NCBI GenBank assembly: GCA_934196725.1
Contig: CAKPWR010000002.1
Location: forward strand, 8,250 to 72,249
Length of the DNA stretch: 64,000 nt
Source: an uncultured Prevotella sp.
Lineage (GTDB): Bacteria > Bacteroidota > Bacteroidia > Bacteroidales > Bacteroidaceae
Reading direction: 5' to 3'
A model generated the notes under the pieces. The model had not been told where the DNA came from. It saw nothing but the letters and a program-made list of their open reading frames with translations, and did not search any database. Each line of letters opens with the position of its first letter. The stretch's first letter is position 1. Below, in pieces: positions 44,719-53,481 of this stretch. Made by a program: the position numbers and the translations under genes.

Positions 44719-46287
44719 TTATCGTTTTCTCGGTGTCAGCGTGATGAGCGGGATGAGCATTTCCTCCATCGAGATGCCACCATGCTGAAAGGTGTCCTTA
44801 TAGTAAGACACATAATAATTATAGTTGTTCGGATAGGCGAAGAAGGCATCACCGTAGGCGAAAACATACGAGGTACTCAGATTGGGCGCTGGCAACTGTG
44901 CCTTGTGAGGTTCCTTGATGGTGAATACTTCCTTGGCGTTGTATGCCAGGTTCTTGCCCAGCTTGTAGCGCAGGTTGGTATTCGTGTTGCGGTCGCCTAT
45001 AATCTTGATAGGCTTTGATGCGCGTATACTGCCGTGGTCGGTGGTGATGATTACCTTGAAATCGCTCTGAGCCAGTCGCTTGAACAGTTCTGCCAGTACC
45101 GAGTGGCGCAGCCAGCTCTGGGTGATGCTTCGGTAGGCTGATTCCGTATTTGCCAGCTCCCTTACCATCTTTGATTCGGTACGTGCATGCGAGAGCATGT
45201 CGATGAAGTTGATGACGAGCACATTCAGGTCGTTGCTCTTGCATTCATTGTAATGCTCCAGGAACTTGTCGGCTCCTACTGAATCGTTTACCTTGTGATA
45301 GCTGAAGCTGTAGTGCTTGCGGTATCTGTCCAGCTGGGTCTGGATGAGCGGCTTTTCGTTGAGGTTCTTGCCTTCCTCTTCGTCTTCGTCCACCCACAGG
45401 TCCGGAAACATTTCGGCTATCTTGTTGGGCATCAGTCCGCTGAAGATGGCATTTCTGGCATACTGGGTGGCTGTAGGCAGGATACTCATATACATGTCTT
45501 CCTCGATGTCGTACATGTCGCCGATGTCTTTCGCCAGCATTTTCCACTGGTCGTAGCGGAAGTTATCTATCACGATGAGGAACACCTTTTCGCCCTTGTC
45601 GAGCATTGGGAAGAGTTTGGTCTTGAAGATGTCCGGGCTCATCACGGGTTTGCCTTCCACCATCTTTCCCAGATTCTTCGGATCTACCCAGTTCATATAG
45701 TTCTTGGCGATGTATTTGGCAAAGCCTATGTTAGCCTCCTCTTTCTGCATGGTGAGCATCTCGGTCATCGAACTGTCGGTATCGCTCAGTTCCAGCTCCC
45801 ATTTCACCAGTCGCTTGTATATCTCCATCCAGTCGCTGCTGGTTCGGCAGTCCATCATCTGCATGGCTATCTGCTGGTAGTCCTGCTGGTATCCGCTCTG
45901 CGTTACCTCTGTCACGATGTCCTTTCTATGTATATTCTTCTTGAGCGACAGTAGAATCTGGTTCGGGTTCACCGGTTTGATGAGATAGTCGGCTATCTTC
46001 GAACCGATTGCCTGGTCCATGATATTCTCTTCCTCGCTCTTGGTACACATCACTACGGGGGTGGCAGGCTGAATATCCTTGATCTGCTGCAAGGTCTCCA
46101 GTCCGCTCAGTCCTGGCATCATCTCGTCGAGGAGGATGAGGTCGAAGGTCTGCTGTCTGCATTGGTCGATGGCATCGGCTCCGTTGCTCACTGTCACCAC
46201 CTCGTATCCTTTCTTTTCCAGAAAGATGATATGGGCTCTGAGAAGCTCTATTTCATCATCTACCCAAAGTAATAATCCGTTGCTCAT
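44719..46287 (-). CDS. porX: Response regulator with PglZ domain (PorX)
   Basis: A 522-residue protein made of a receiver domain (1-120; acidic pocket D10/D11, phospho-acceptor D54 in LILLDEMMPG, T82, K104 in LIKPVN), a helical linker, and a PglZ domain of the alkaline phosphatase fold (FLIVIDNFRYDQW and VIITTDHGSIRASK). This is the architecture of PorX, which with kinase PorY and a sigma factor governs type IX secretion in Porphyromonas and cleaves nucleotide substrates. No PorY or secretion gene is in view, so its task here may differ. The PglZ domain does not signal a BREX system, as no BREX neighbour exists. Confidence 0.92.
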   Translation of the reverse strand: MSNGLLLWVDDEIELLRAHIIFLEKKGYEVVTVSNGADAIDQCRQQTFDLILLDEMMPGLSGLETLQQIKDIQPATPVVMCTKSEEENIMDQAIGSKIADYLIKPVNPNQILLSLKKNIHRKDIVTEVTQSGYQQDYQQIAMQMMDCRTSSDWMEIYKRLVKWELELSDTDSSMTEMLTMQKEEANIGFAKYIAKNYMNWVDPKNLGKMVEGKPVMSPDIFKTKLFPMLDKGEKVFLIVIDNFRYDQWKMLAKDIGDMYDIEEDMYMSILPTATQYARNAIFSGLMPNKIAEMFPDLWVDEDEEEGKNLNEKPLIQTQLDRYRKHYSFSYHKVNDSVGADKFLEHYNECKSNDLNVLVINFIDMLSHARTESKMVRELANTESAYRSITQSWLRHSVLAELFKRLAQSDFKVIITTDHGSIRASKPIKIIGDRNTNTNLRYKLGKNLAYNAKEVFTIKEPHKAQLPAPNLSTSYVFAYGDAFFAYPNNYNYYVSYYKDTFQHGGISMEEMLIPLITLTPRKR

Positions 46288-46556
46288 AAATGTATCTTTT
46301 TTTTAAGGTGCTAAAGTACAAAGAATTCTTGAATGGAGAAAGAGTCTGGATATTAAAGTAAGTTAATTTAAACGAAAGTATGGTACTTTTTCTTGCAACG
46401 TTTGTTTCTACTCATAACAAAATATAAAAAGTAGGTAGCAGCTTGCTGGCAAATATCACAAGGATTCGCGGTTTTGTATATAATATAAAGACCGGGAATC
46501 CGTTATTATTATTTAGTAATGAATAAACGAATAAAAAACGAAGAAAGAAAAAGGCA

Positions 46557-46832
46557 ATGCTCAAGATTGTAATGATTATGCTTTGCGGAATAGGTACGGG
46601 GTATCTGCTTCGCAACAAGAAAATGAGTTTTATCGGCAGGATTATCACGGCGTTGATATGGGTGCTCCTGTTCCTGCTCGGCATCGAGGTAGGTGCTAAC
46701 CCTCGTATCATCAGTGGGCTGCAGCCCCTGGGGCTTGAAGCTGTCATCCTGACGCTGGGTGGTAGTCTGGGTAGTGCAATCTTTGCCTGTGCTTTGTGGA
46801 GATATGTTCAGCAGAAAGGAGGCAAGGCATGA
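46557..46832 (+). CDS. LysO-type exporter, N-terminal subunit
   Basis: A 91-residue membrane protein with three hydrophobic segments matching the N-terminal part of the lysine exporter LysO (YbjE): CGIGTGYLLRNKKM, LLFLLGIEVGANPRI and LGGSLGSAIFACALW. In E. coli LysO is one chain of about 300 aa; here it is split in two genes overlapping by ATGA at 46829-46832, so the halves are likely co-translated and associate. Confidence 0.85.
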   Translation: MLKIVMIMLCGIGTGYLLRNKKMSFIGRIITALIWVLLFLLGIEVGANPRIISGLQPLGLEAVILTLGGSLGSAIFACALWRYVQQKGGKA

Positions 46833-47431
46833 AAGGTAGTCTGATTATCGTAAGCTTCTTTGTCCTGGGTATTATCGTTGGCTTATGTGATGTGATTCCG
46901 GCTAGTTTCATGGCGGGCGATGTAAGCTATTATGCGCTCTGTTGCCTGATGTTCTGCGTGGGTATCAGCATTGGTTGCGATACCTCTATATTGAAGAGCT
47001 TCAGAAAGGTGAACCCACGTCTGATGATGCTTCCCGTGATGACTATTTTGGGAACCCTGGCAGGATGTGCTGCAGCTTCCCTGATATTGGGACATCGCCA
47101 GCTTACCGACTGCCTTGCCGTCGGTTCGGGATTCGGATATTACTCTCTGTCGAGTATTTTCATCACCCAGTATCGGGGCGCTGAACTCGGTACCATCGCC
47201 CTTCTTGCCAATATCTGCCGCGAGATTCTTACCCTACTGTGTGCTCCTTTGCTGGTTAAGTATTTCGGCAAGCTGGCGCCAATCAGCGTAGGTGGAGCTA
47301 CAACGATGGATACCACGTTGCCTATCATCACCCGCTGTTCGGGCGAGAGTTTTATCATCGTTTCCATATTTCATGGTTTCTGTGTAGATTTTTCCGTACC
47401 GTTCCTGGTAACATTCTTCTGTTCTCTGTAA
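46829..47431 (+). CDS. lysO: LysO-type exporter, C-terminal subunit
   Basis: A 200-residue membrane protein covering the main LysO (DUF340) domain: YALCCLMFCVGISIGCDTS, MLPVMTILGTLAGCAAAS, AVGSGFGYYSLSSIFITQYRG, GTIALLANICREILTLLCAPLL and GGATTMDTTLPIITR. It exports lysine or toxic analogues in E. coli. The start at 46829, overlapping the upstream stop codon, is preferred to a longer frame inside that gene. Confidence 0.9.
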   Translation: MKGSLIIVSFFVLGIIVGLCDVIPASFMAGDVSYYALCCLMFCVGISIGCDTSILKSFRKVNPRLMMLPVMTILGTLAGCAAASLILGHRQLTDCLAVGSGFGYYSLSSIFITQYRGAELGTIALLANICREILTLLCAPLLVKYFGKLAPISVGGATTMDTTLPIITRCSGESFIIVSIFHGFCVDFSVPFLVTFFCSL

Positions 47432-47441
47432 TACAGTTTTG

Positions 47442-47482
47442 CCCATAGCGCAGTGCATAGGTTATGCTTCAAGCGCTATGGG
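47442..47482. terminator. Bidirectional hairpin between lysO and porW-like gene
   Basis: CCCATAGCGC (47442-47451) pairs perfectly with GCGCTATGGG (47473-47482), and GCATA/TATGC pairs inside. T and A tracts are short, so termination may be partial. Confidence 0.65.
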
Positions 47483-47489
47483 AAATTCT

Positions 47490-50400
47490 TTAGAAACCTT
47501 CCAGTTCGTAATATTCATCTTCCAGTTCGATGTTTTTAGAAGAGTTGCTGTCATCGAAATAGATGCCAGTATCTTCTTCCTTTTTCTCCTCCTTCTGGTT
47601 CGGGATAATGAGTGTTCCGTCCTCTTTTTTCTCCTCTTCCTTCTGGTTAGGAATAATCAGGATTCCATCCTCTTCCTTCTCTTTTTCCTTCTGGTTAGGA
47701 ATAATGAGTGTTCCGTCATCTTCCTTCTCCTTTTCCTTTGTGGAAGGAATCAGGATTTCAATTCCGTTATTGTCTTCAGTAGGAATATCTTCCTTGTTTT
47801 CTGTTGGAATTTCCTTCTTTTCTGTTGGAATTTCCTTCTTTTCTGTTGGAATATCCTTCTCAGGAGTCTCCTTCTTGCTTTCAATTGGAGTCTCTTGCTT
47901 GCTTTCAACCGGAGTCTCCTTCTTGCTTTCAACCGGAGTCTCTTCGTTGATTTCCAACTCTTCCTGAGGAGGAATAACGGTAGGAATTTCCAGGGTATTC
48001 ATTTCTGTTGAAGGCTCCGCCTTTGGCTCTTCTGGTGATTCCTTAGAGGATTCTTCCGATGCCGTCTCTTCTGCTGTTGGAGCAGTCAGAATAGGCTCAA
48101 TGAGCAATGGGAGCTTGCTGATTTCCAGAGGGGCGAAATGTTCTGTATAGAACTTGTCGTATTCCTCGTAGGTATGGCTGGTGCCAAGGAGCTTCAGGTT
48201 TTCATCGCTGATAACATAGGCGTGTACCTTACCTAGCAAACGCTTGATAGCCGCCTGCTGGTATACTGCATTGGCATATTGGCGTGCTTCGTCGTAATTG
48301 TTGAAGCCGCTTATCTGCATGCGATGCAAACCCTCTATTTCCTCGATATTGATGTCGAAGAGACGTGCCATATAAGAGGTGAAGTTATACTTCGCTATCT
48401 CGAACAGCAGCTGGTTCTCGTTGGTCTTGTCCGGATCGTATGCCAGGAGGAATACGAAGTTGGCGTTGCGGTTATCCGAGTAGCCTTTCTGCTTGGTAGA
48501 ATCCTGGTCGTTTAGCTCCACGCTTCTTCGGGTCCATACTTCGCTAAGGTCGAACTTTCCTACGTAGAGGCGTTTGCCGGCATCTATACCATTGATGATC
48601 ATACCAGCCATCTCGCTGAGACGGCTGTTTGGGTATTTGTCTACCACCTCTTTAAGGTCTACCAGACAGCTATCGATATTGCCATCATTCAGCTTGCTGA
48701 GACCTCCAATAAAGAGGAACTTGTCTCGGTTGGCTCCATCCGGGAAGCGGGTCTTGGATATTTCGGCATTGTCTATCACCTTATTATATTGTCCTTCCTT
48801 GAAAGCCTGATAGGTATGCGTATAGAGTGAATCCTCGATATGGGCACCCATCATGGCATTCTCCTTATAATATGGATTGGAGAGAAGGGTGGTCCACTGA
48901 CTTTCCGGATAATCTGCCTTCAGCTTTTGCAGGTATGTTGCTGCCACATCTGGCTGATGCTCTCTGGAATAGAGCAGGTACAAGTGATAGTAGGCATCGT
49001 CAAGATGTTCATAATCAGGATAGTTATTGACCAGTCTGAGCAGGGATTTCTTACCCAATGCCAGATTGTCGAGCTTATCCTTGAAGATAACGCCGGCATG
49101 ATACAGTCCGTCTTCCAACAGTTTGTTGCTTTCTGCCAGTTGTTCTGGAGTAAACGGTATCTGAGCCAGATAATACTCACGCTTATGTGGGTCATTGACG
49201 GCGCTGTCTGTGGTCTGCTTGAGTGAATCTTCGAGCACGGCTACCTGTGCCAGCGAATCTCTTTGCTGGTCGGTCATCTCTTCGGCTCCTTCAGCAGTAG
49301 CCACTACCGTCTTGTTGATGCGCTGCCAGTTATCCACATTCTCTCGCTTGCCCCAGAGCTTCTGGAATTGGGTCTTTCCCTGACTTACGGTCAGCGGCGA
49401 ATAGAAATACCATTGCCCGTTGTTCGGGGTGTTATTGTTGTTCGTATTATTCTTGTTGAGGTTATTGTTGGCGAAGCTGTTGCCGCTGTTTTGCTTCTGG
49501 ACAGCTTCTGCCTCTTCCTCAGCTTTCTTGTTTCTTTCTTCTTTTTCCTTCTTTTTCAGCGCATCGATTACGCGGTCGATGGCAGCATTGCGGTCTTTCT
49601 CGTTCATCTTGGCGAGTTGCTGCAACGAATCCTGCAACTGTATGGCATCGGTGTAAGGTACCAGTTCGTCCAGAACCTTGGAGCGGTCGGAGAGAAGCTG
49701 GTAGTCTTTTCTTTCCTTGTCGAGCAATCCGATGGCTTCTCCATAGCATCTTCGTGCATCGGCAAATTTTTCCATTGTCCAGTACAAGTCTCCGAGATGG
49801 AGCAGCAAGACACCCTTTTCAATACCGCTTCGGGTGGCTTTCTGGTTACCCTTTTCGTATGCAGCGATGGCCTGCAGGGTATCTTTCTTGTTGAGATAGA
49901 TGTTGCCGATGGCATAATATACCTGGTCGAGATACTCTTTGTTGTTATCCGAAGCTGCCATTCTCTTCAGCTTGCTGATCATCTTGTTGGCATTGTCTTT
50001 CGCCATGACTTCGGTCATGGAAATACGGGCATTGAAGGCAAGTTCGTAAGGAGGATTCAGGCGAATCACGTGCTTGAAGGCTTTATAGGCTTCCTTCTTG
50101 TTGCCGATGGATGCCTGCAACTGTCCCATCAGATACCATTCGCGTGCCTTCTGCTTGCGGCGCATCTCATGGCTGATTACTTTTTTGAGGTATGAAATAG
50201 CCTGCTCGGTGTTGCCGGTATGGATATAGTAATCGGCAAAGGTATAATCCCATTCTTTCTGGGCACGCCAGTGGATGGAATCGCGCTGCATGTTGCGTAT
50301 CACGTCTTCTGCATCGTAATTCCAACCCTGTTCTATATAGCATTTGGCAAGCCATGCCCTGGCTCTTCCGTAGATGGCTGGCTGGGTAGCATAGAGGCGA

Positions 50401-50891
50401 CTCATATAAGAGAAGGTGGCTGCTGCCGCCTCGAAATCTCCTTTATGAAACTGCGAACGTCCCATCAGCATCCATGCCTTCCAAAGGAATGGATTGTATT
50501 CCCTGCGGTTCAGCCATTCGATGTCTTTGGCTGTCTTGCGTCGGTTCTTGGTCCATTCCGGTCTTTGCTTGATGCTGTGCTGGTGGATTGTTTTCTCGCA
50601 TTTCTCGATGGCGCGTTCGAAGTTGCCCTTACCGATTTCACGGCTGTTCTTGTTGCTCACAGTATAGAGTGGAATCTGCTCGGTAAAGTTGTCCTTATTG
50701 GTCATTTCTTTTTCCAGCGAACCGTCTATATAGGCTAGGGTACCATTATAATAGGTGTTGTACTTTGCCGTAAAGGACTGCCACCACCTGCTCTGCGCTG
50801 TATTCTTCTGCGTAGAGCATCCGGTGAGGGTTATGGCTATCAGCAGGATGATGAAGCCTAATGTATAATGAAAAGTATTCTGTTGTTTCAC
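47490..50891 (-). CDS. PorW/SprE-like TPR lipoprotein with repetitive acidic tail
   Basis: Lipoprotein of 1133 aa: signal peptide with LTGC (Cys25), then many tetratricopeptide-like helical pairs (about 130-420 and 600-800), separated by a K/E/Q/N-rich linker (about 440-490). This resembles PorW/SprE, the periplasmic lipoprotein of type IX secretion and gliding. The last ~190 residues are low complexity: ETPVESKK and EIPTEKK repeats, then four LIIPNQKE units with acidic linkers. The homology is judged by layout and not by a search. The gene ends a five-gene minus-strand run. Confidence 0.7.
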   Translation of the reverse strand: MKQQNTFHYTLGFIILLIAITLTGCSTQKNTAQSRWWQSFTAKYNTYYNGTLAYIDGSLEKEMTNKDNFTEQIPLYTVSNKNSREIGKGNFERAIEKCEKTIHQHSIKQRPEWTKNRRKTAKDIEWLNRREYNPFLWKAWMLMGRSQFHKGDFEAAAATFSYMSRLYATQPAIYGRARAWLAKCYIEQGWNYDAEDVIRNMQRDSIHWRAQKEWDYTFADYYIHTGNTEQAISYLKKVISHEMRRKQKAREWYLMGQLQASIGNKKEAYKAFKHVIRLNPPYELAFNARISMTEVMAKDNANKMISKLKRMAASDNNKEYLDQVYYAIGNIYLNKKDTLQAIAAYEKGNQKATRSGIEKGVLLLHLGDLYWTMEKFADARRCYGEAIGLLDKERKDYQLLSDRSKVLDELVPYTDAIQLQDSLQQLAKMNEKDRNAAIDRVIDALKKKEKEERNKKAEEEAEAVQKQNSGNSFANNNLNKNNTNNNNTPNNGQWYFYSPLTVSQGKTQFQKLWGKRENVDNWQRINKTVVATAEGAEEMTDQQRDSLAQVAVLEDSLKQTTDSAVNDPHKREYYLAQIPFTPEQLAESNKLLEDGLYHAGVIFKDKLDNLALGKKSLLRLVNNYPDYEHLDDAYYHLYLLYSREHQPDVAATYLQKLKADYPESQWTTLLSNPYYKENAMMGAHIEDSLYTHTYQAFKEGQYNKVIDNAEISKTRFPDGANRDKFLFIGGLSKLNDGNIDSCLVDLKEVVDKYPNSRLSEMAGMIINGIDAGKRLYVGKFDLSEVWTRRSVELNDQDSTKQKGYSDNRNANFVFLLAYDPDKTNENQLLFEIAKYNFTSYMARLFDINIEEIEGLHRMQISGFNNYDEARQYANAVYQQAAIKRLLGKVHAYVISDENLKLLGTSHTYEEYDKFYTEHFAPLEISKLPLLIEPILTAPTAEETASEESSKESPEEPKAEPSTEMNTLEIPTVIPPQEELEINEETPVESKKETPVESKQETPIESKKETPEKDIPTEKKEIPTEKKEIPTENKEDIPTEDNNGIEILIPSTKEKEKEDDGTLIIPNQKEKEKEEDGILIIPNQKEEEKKEDGTLIIPNQKEEKKEEDTGIYFDDSNSSKNIELEDEYYELEGF

Positions 50892-50915
50892 CTTATTATA
50901 TAGTATATTGTAATT

Positions 50916-51719
50916 TTATGAATTTCTAATCAGCTTGTATCCTTTGGCAAGAGCAAAAAGGATGATGCTGACGAATATGATGGTGGCACCAGATGGCACA
51001 TTGAGCAGATAGCTGGCATATAAGCCTATCAGACAGTCTATCCATCCCAGCAGGATGCTGACGGCTATCATGTTTCTATAGTTATATGTGAAGAGATTGG
51101 CTGTCATCTGCGGAATGGTAAGCAGGCTGATGGCGAGTACTATGCCCACCATTTTCAGCGTGGCTACGATGGTCATGGCGATGAGCGTCATCATCACGTA
51201 TTCTATGGCTGTAACGGGCAGATGCTGCGATCGGGCAAAGGTGCTGTCGAAAGCGATGTTCTGGATGGGGCGCAGCAGGAACATGAAAAGCAATGAAACG
51301 ACGAGGGTAAGACCGCCCAGCAGCCACAAGTCGGCACGGTCGATGGCGAGAATGCTGCCAAAGAGGAAGGAGGGAAGATCGGGCATGAATCCTGGTGTCA
51401 GGAAGCAGCAGATGATGCCTATGCTCATGCCGAGAGTCCAGAACATGGCGATGGCAGAATCTTTGCGCACATCTTTCTTCCTGGAAATCCATTGCACGCC
51501 AAAAGCACTCAGTATGGCAAATGCCATGGCTGAGAATATGGGATTGAATCCTGCATATACGCCGATTCCTATGCCTCCAAAAGAGGCATGGGTGATGCCT
51601 CCGCTGATGAAAACCAATCGGCGGGTAACGATGTAGGTCCCTATGAATCCGCACAGTATGCTGGCAAGGAAAGCTCCTATGAGTGCATTCTGGAAAAATG
51701 TATATTGCAGTATATCCAT
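50916..51719 (-). CDS. Metal ABC transporter permease (ZnuB family)
   Basis: Membrane subunit (267 aa, about eight helices) of a zinc/manganese/iron ABC-3 importer. Family features: FLASILCGFIGTYIVTRRLVFISGGITHASFGGIGIGVY, and VGIVLAISLLTIPQMTANLF. ATPase and binding-protein genes are not adjacent, so they must lie elsewhere. 19 bases after the small Cys-cluster gene. Confidence 0.94.
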   Translation of the reverse strand: MDILQYTFFQNALIGAFLASILCGFIGTYIVTRRLVFISGGITHASFGGIGIGVYAGFNPIFSAMAFAILSAFGVQWISRKKDVRKDSAIAMFWTLGMSIGIICCFLTPGFMPDLPSFLFGSILAIDRADLWLLGGLTLVVSLLFMFLLRPIQNIAFDSTFARSQHLPVTAIEYVMMTLIAMTIVATLKMVGIVLAISLLTIPQMTANLFTYNYRNMIAVSILLGWIDCLIGLYASYLLNVPSGATIIFVSIILFALAKGYKLIRNS

Positions 51720-51738
51720 TATTATCTATAAACTTTGT

Positions 51739-52122
51739 CTAACTTAAGAAACTGATGACTTCGTCCTTGAGCTGGTTAGGAAGGTTGATGCCCCGAAGGA
51801 TGAGGCTTCTGTTCCAGCCGGCTACTTCTTCTGGTTGCATCGTATAGAGCACCTCAGAGAATTCTTCTACTTCTTCATCGGTATAGGCGTCGGCTTCCCG
51901 TCCTGCGAACCGGTCGAGGTCTTCGTCATCGTAATATTCTATTTCCTTGGTAGCTGCTTCCATCATGCAGTCTTGCTCGCATTTGGAGTTTTCCCCATTG
52001 CAGGTGTTGCACGAAACGCCTTCCAACAAAGGTTCCTCGTCTTCTCCCTTACGGTGAGAGACTATTCCGAACAGGGCGCTTATCAGACCTAATACCACCA
52101 GGGCTAAAATTAAGTATAGCAT
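51739..52122 (-). CDS. Small membrane-anchored protein with four-cysteine cluster
   Basis: A 127-residue protein of unknown function. One N-terminal transmembrane helix (MLYLILALVVLGLISALFGIV), then CNTCNGENSKCEQDC (spacing CxxCxxxxxxCxxxC), a very acidic stretch (YYDDEDLDRFAGREADAYTDEEVEEFSE) and a conserved-looking end (MQPEEVAGWNRSLILRGINLPNQLKDEVISFL). The cysteines could bind a metal or an iron-sulfur cluster. It lies between aroA and a metal transporter permease, which may hint at metal handling; that is inference. Confidence 0.75.
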   Translation of the reverse strand: MLYLILALVVLGLISALFGIVSHRKGEDEEPLLEGVSCNTCNGENSKCEQDCMMEAATKEIEYYDDEDLDRFAGREADAYTDEEVEEFSEVLYTMQPEEVAGWNRSLILRGINLPNQLKDEVISFLS

Positions 52123-52236
52123 TTATTTTGAACTTTGAACTTTGAACTTTGAGCTTTGAACTTTATGATTAGCAAAGGCCGTTGAATTCTTCACTCTTCA
52201 CTCTTCACTCTTCACTCTTCCTTCTTCACTCTTCAC
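52123..52236. repeat. Intercistronic repeat (TTTGAACTTT family), copy c
   Basis: Four TTTGAACTTT-type units, ACTTTATGATTAGCAAAGGC, then five CTTCACTCTT units that run into the aroA 3' end. It sits between aroA and the next start codon. Confidence 0.8.
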
Positions 52237-53467
52237 TTATCTCAAATCCCACTTTCTTGAGGTCTTCCCAGTATTGTGGGTATGACTTGCTTACTACTTC
52301 CGGATTATTGATTTCAATCAGAGGAAACTTGAAGGCGAGAGGAGCGAAAGCCATAGCCATGCGGTGATCTTCGTAGGTGTCGATAGGAGCGAATGATGGC
52401 TCGCAGGTCTCACCATCCCAGATGAGTGTATTGTCATTCTCGTCACGAATCACATAGCCAACCTTCTTCAGTTCCTTCTTCAATGCTTCTATACGGTCAG
52501 TTTCCTTAATCTTCAAGCTGGCAAGACCGGTGAACTTGAACTTGACACCAAGAGCGCAGCATGCTACGACAATGGTCTGAGCCAAATCTGGTGATCCTGT
52601 GAAGTCGTATTCGAATTTTGGCAACAGGCAGCAGTTTGCCTTCAGGGTTACATTGCTAAGTGTGTCGCGGCTTTCGAACTCGCTCTTAACACCCAGCAGA
52701 CTGAAGATATATTTTACTACCGAGTCACCCTGCTTGGAACAATCCATCAAACCTTCGAGCTTGATGAGAGAGTCGGGATTGCTGTTGAGAGCCATCATCT
52801 CATACCAGTATGAAGAGGCACTCCAGTCGTTTTCTATCTGATAAGGCGTACTCTTGTAAGGTTGTGGCTTGACGGTGATGGTGTCCTGATCGGTCCATTC
52901 GGCATCAGCTCCAAATTCCTTCATCGTCCAGAGCGTCAGGTCGATGTATGGTCTGGATGCAATTTCTCCTGTCAGTTTCAGTTCCAAACCGTTCTTGAGG
53001 ATAGGACCAATCATGAGGAGGGCCGAAATGTATTGCGAGCTGATATTACCCACAATCTCCAGATGCCCACCGTCCAAAGGCTTGCCCTTGATATGGAGTG
53101 GGGGATAGCCTTCCTTCTTTTCGTAGGTGATATCTGCACCCAGATAGCGCAGGGCATCAACGAGAATGCCGATAGGACGGTTCTGCATGCGTTCTGTGCC
53201 CGTGATTGAGTGTTCACCTTCTGTTGAAGCCAGATAAGCGGTCATGAATCGCATGGCTGTACCTGCCGCTTTGATATTGATAACATCAGGCATATCCTTG
53301 AGGGCAGCAATAATCACCTCTGTATCGTCGCAGTCGCTCAGGTTGTTGGGCTGGATATCACTTCCTGCCATCGCACTGATGACGAGTGCTCTATTGCTGA
53401 TACTTTTAGATGCAGGCAGGTTGATGCTTGCGTTGAGATGGCTTGGAGCCTTAATTGTATATTTCAT
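52226..53467 (-). CDS. aroA: 3-phosphoshikimate 1-carboxyvinyltransferase (EPSP synthase)
   Basis: Shikimate pathway enzyme (413 aa). LPASKSISNRALVISAMAG carries the PEP/shikimate-phosphate lysine and serine; AAGTAMRFMTAYLAST and the C-terminal YEDHRMAMAFAPLAFK are characteristic. The family is usually about 430 aa; the shorter form is normal in Bacteroidota. Its C-terminal codons overlap a repeat of CTTCACT words, so the tail KVGFEISEE is partly repeat-encoded. 14 bases downstream of the protease gene. Confidence 0.95.
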   Translation of the reverse strand: MKYTIKAPSHLNASINLPASKSISNRALVISAMAGSDIQPNNLSDCDDTEVIIAALKDMPDVINIKAAGTAMRFMTAYLASTEGEHSITGTERMQNRPIGILVDALRYLGADITYEKKEGYPPLHIKGKPLDGGHLEIVGNISSQYISALLMIGPILKNGLELKLTGEIASRPYIDLTLWTMKEFGADAEWTDQDTITVKPQPYKSTPYQIENDWSASSYWYEMMALNSNPDSLIKLEGLMDCSKQGDSVVKYIFSLLGVKSEFESRDTLSNVTLKANCCLLPKFEYDFTGSPDLAQTIVVACCALGVKFKFTGLASLKIKETDRIEALKKELKKVGYVIRDENDNTLIWDGETCEPSFAPIDTYEDHRMAMAFAPLAFKFPLIEINNPEVVSKSYPQYWEDLKKVGFEISEE

Positions 53468-53481
53468 TGTTTCTGCTATTC

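Noticed and set aside
44719..46287. PglZ domain as a sign of a BREX phage-defence system
   Set aside because: It is fused to a receiver domain (PorX layout) and no brxC, pglX, brxL or similar gene is nearby.
47439..48011. Plus-strand Phe/Leu-rich frame
   Set aside because: It is the antisense of the Glu/Lys-rich tail of the PorW-like gene (GAA/AAG codons read as TTC/CTT).
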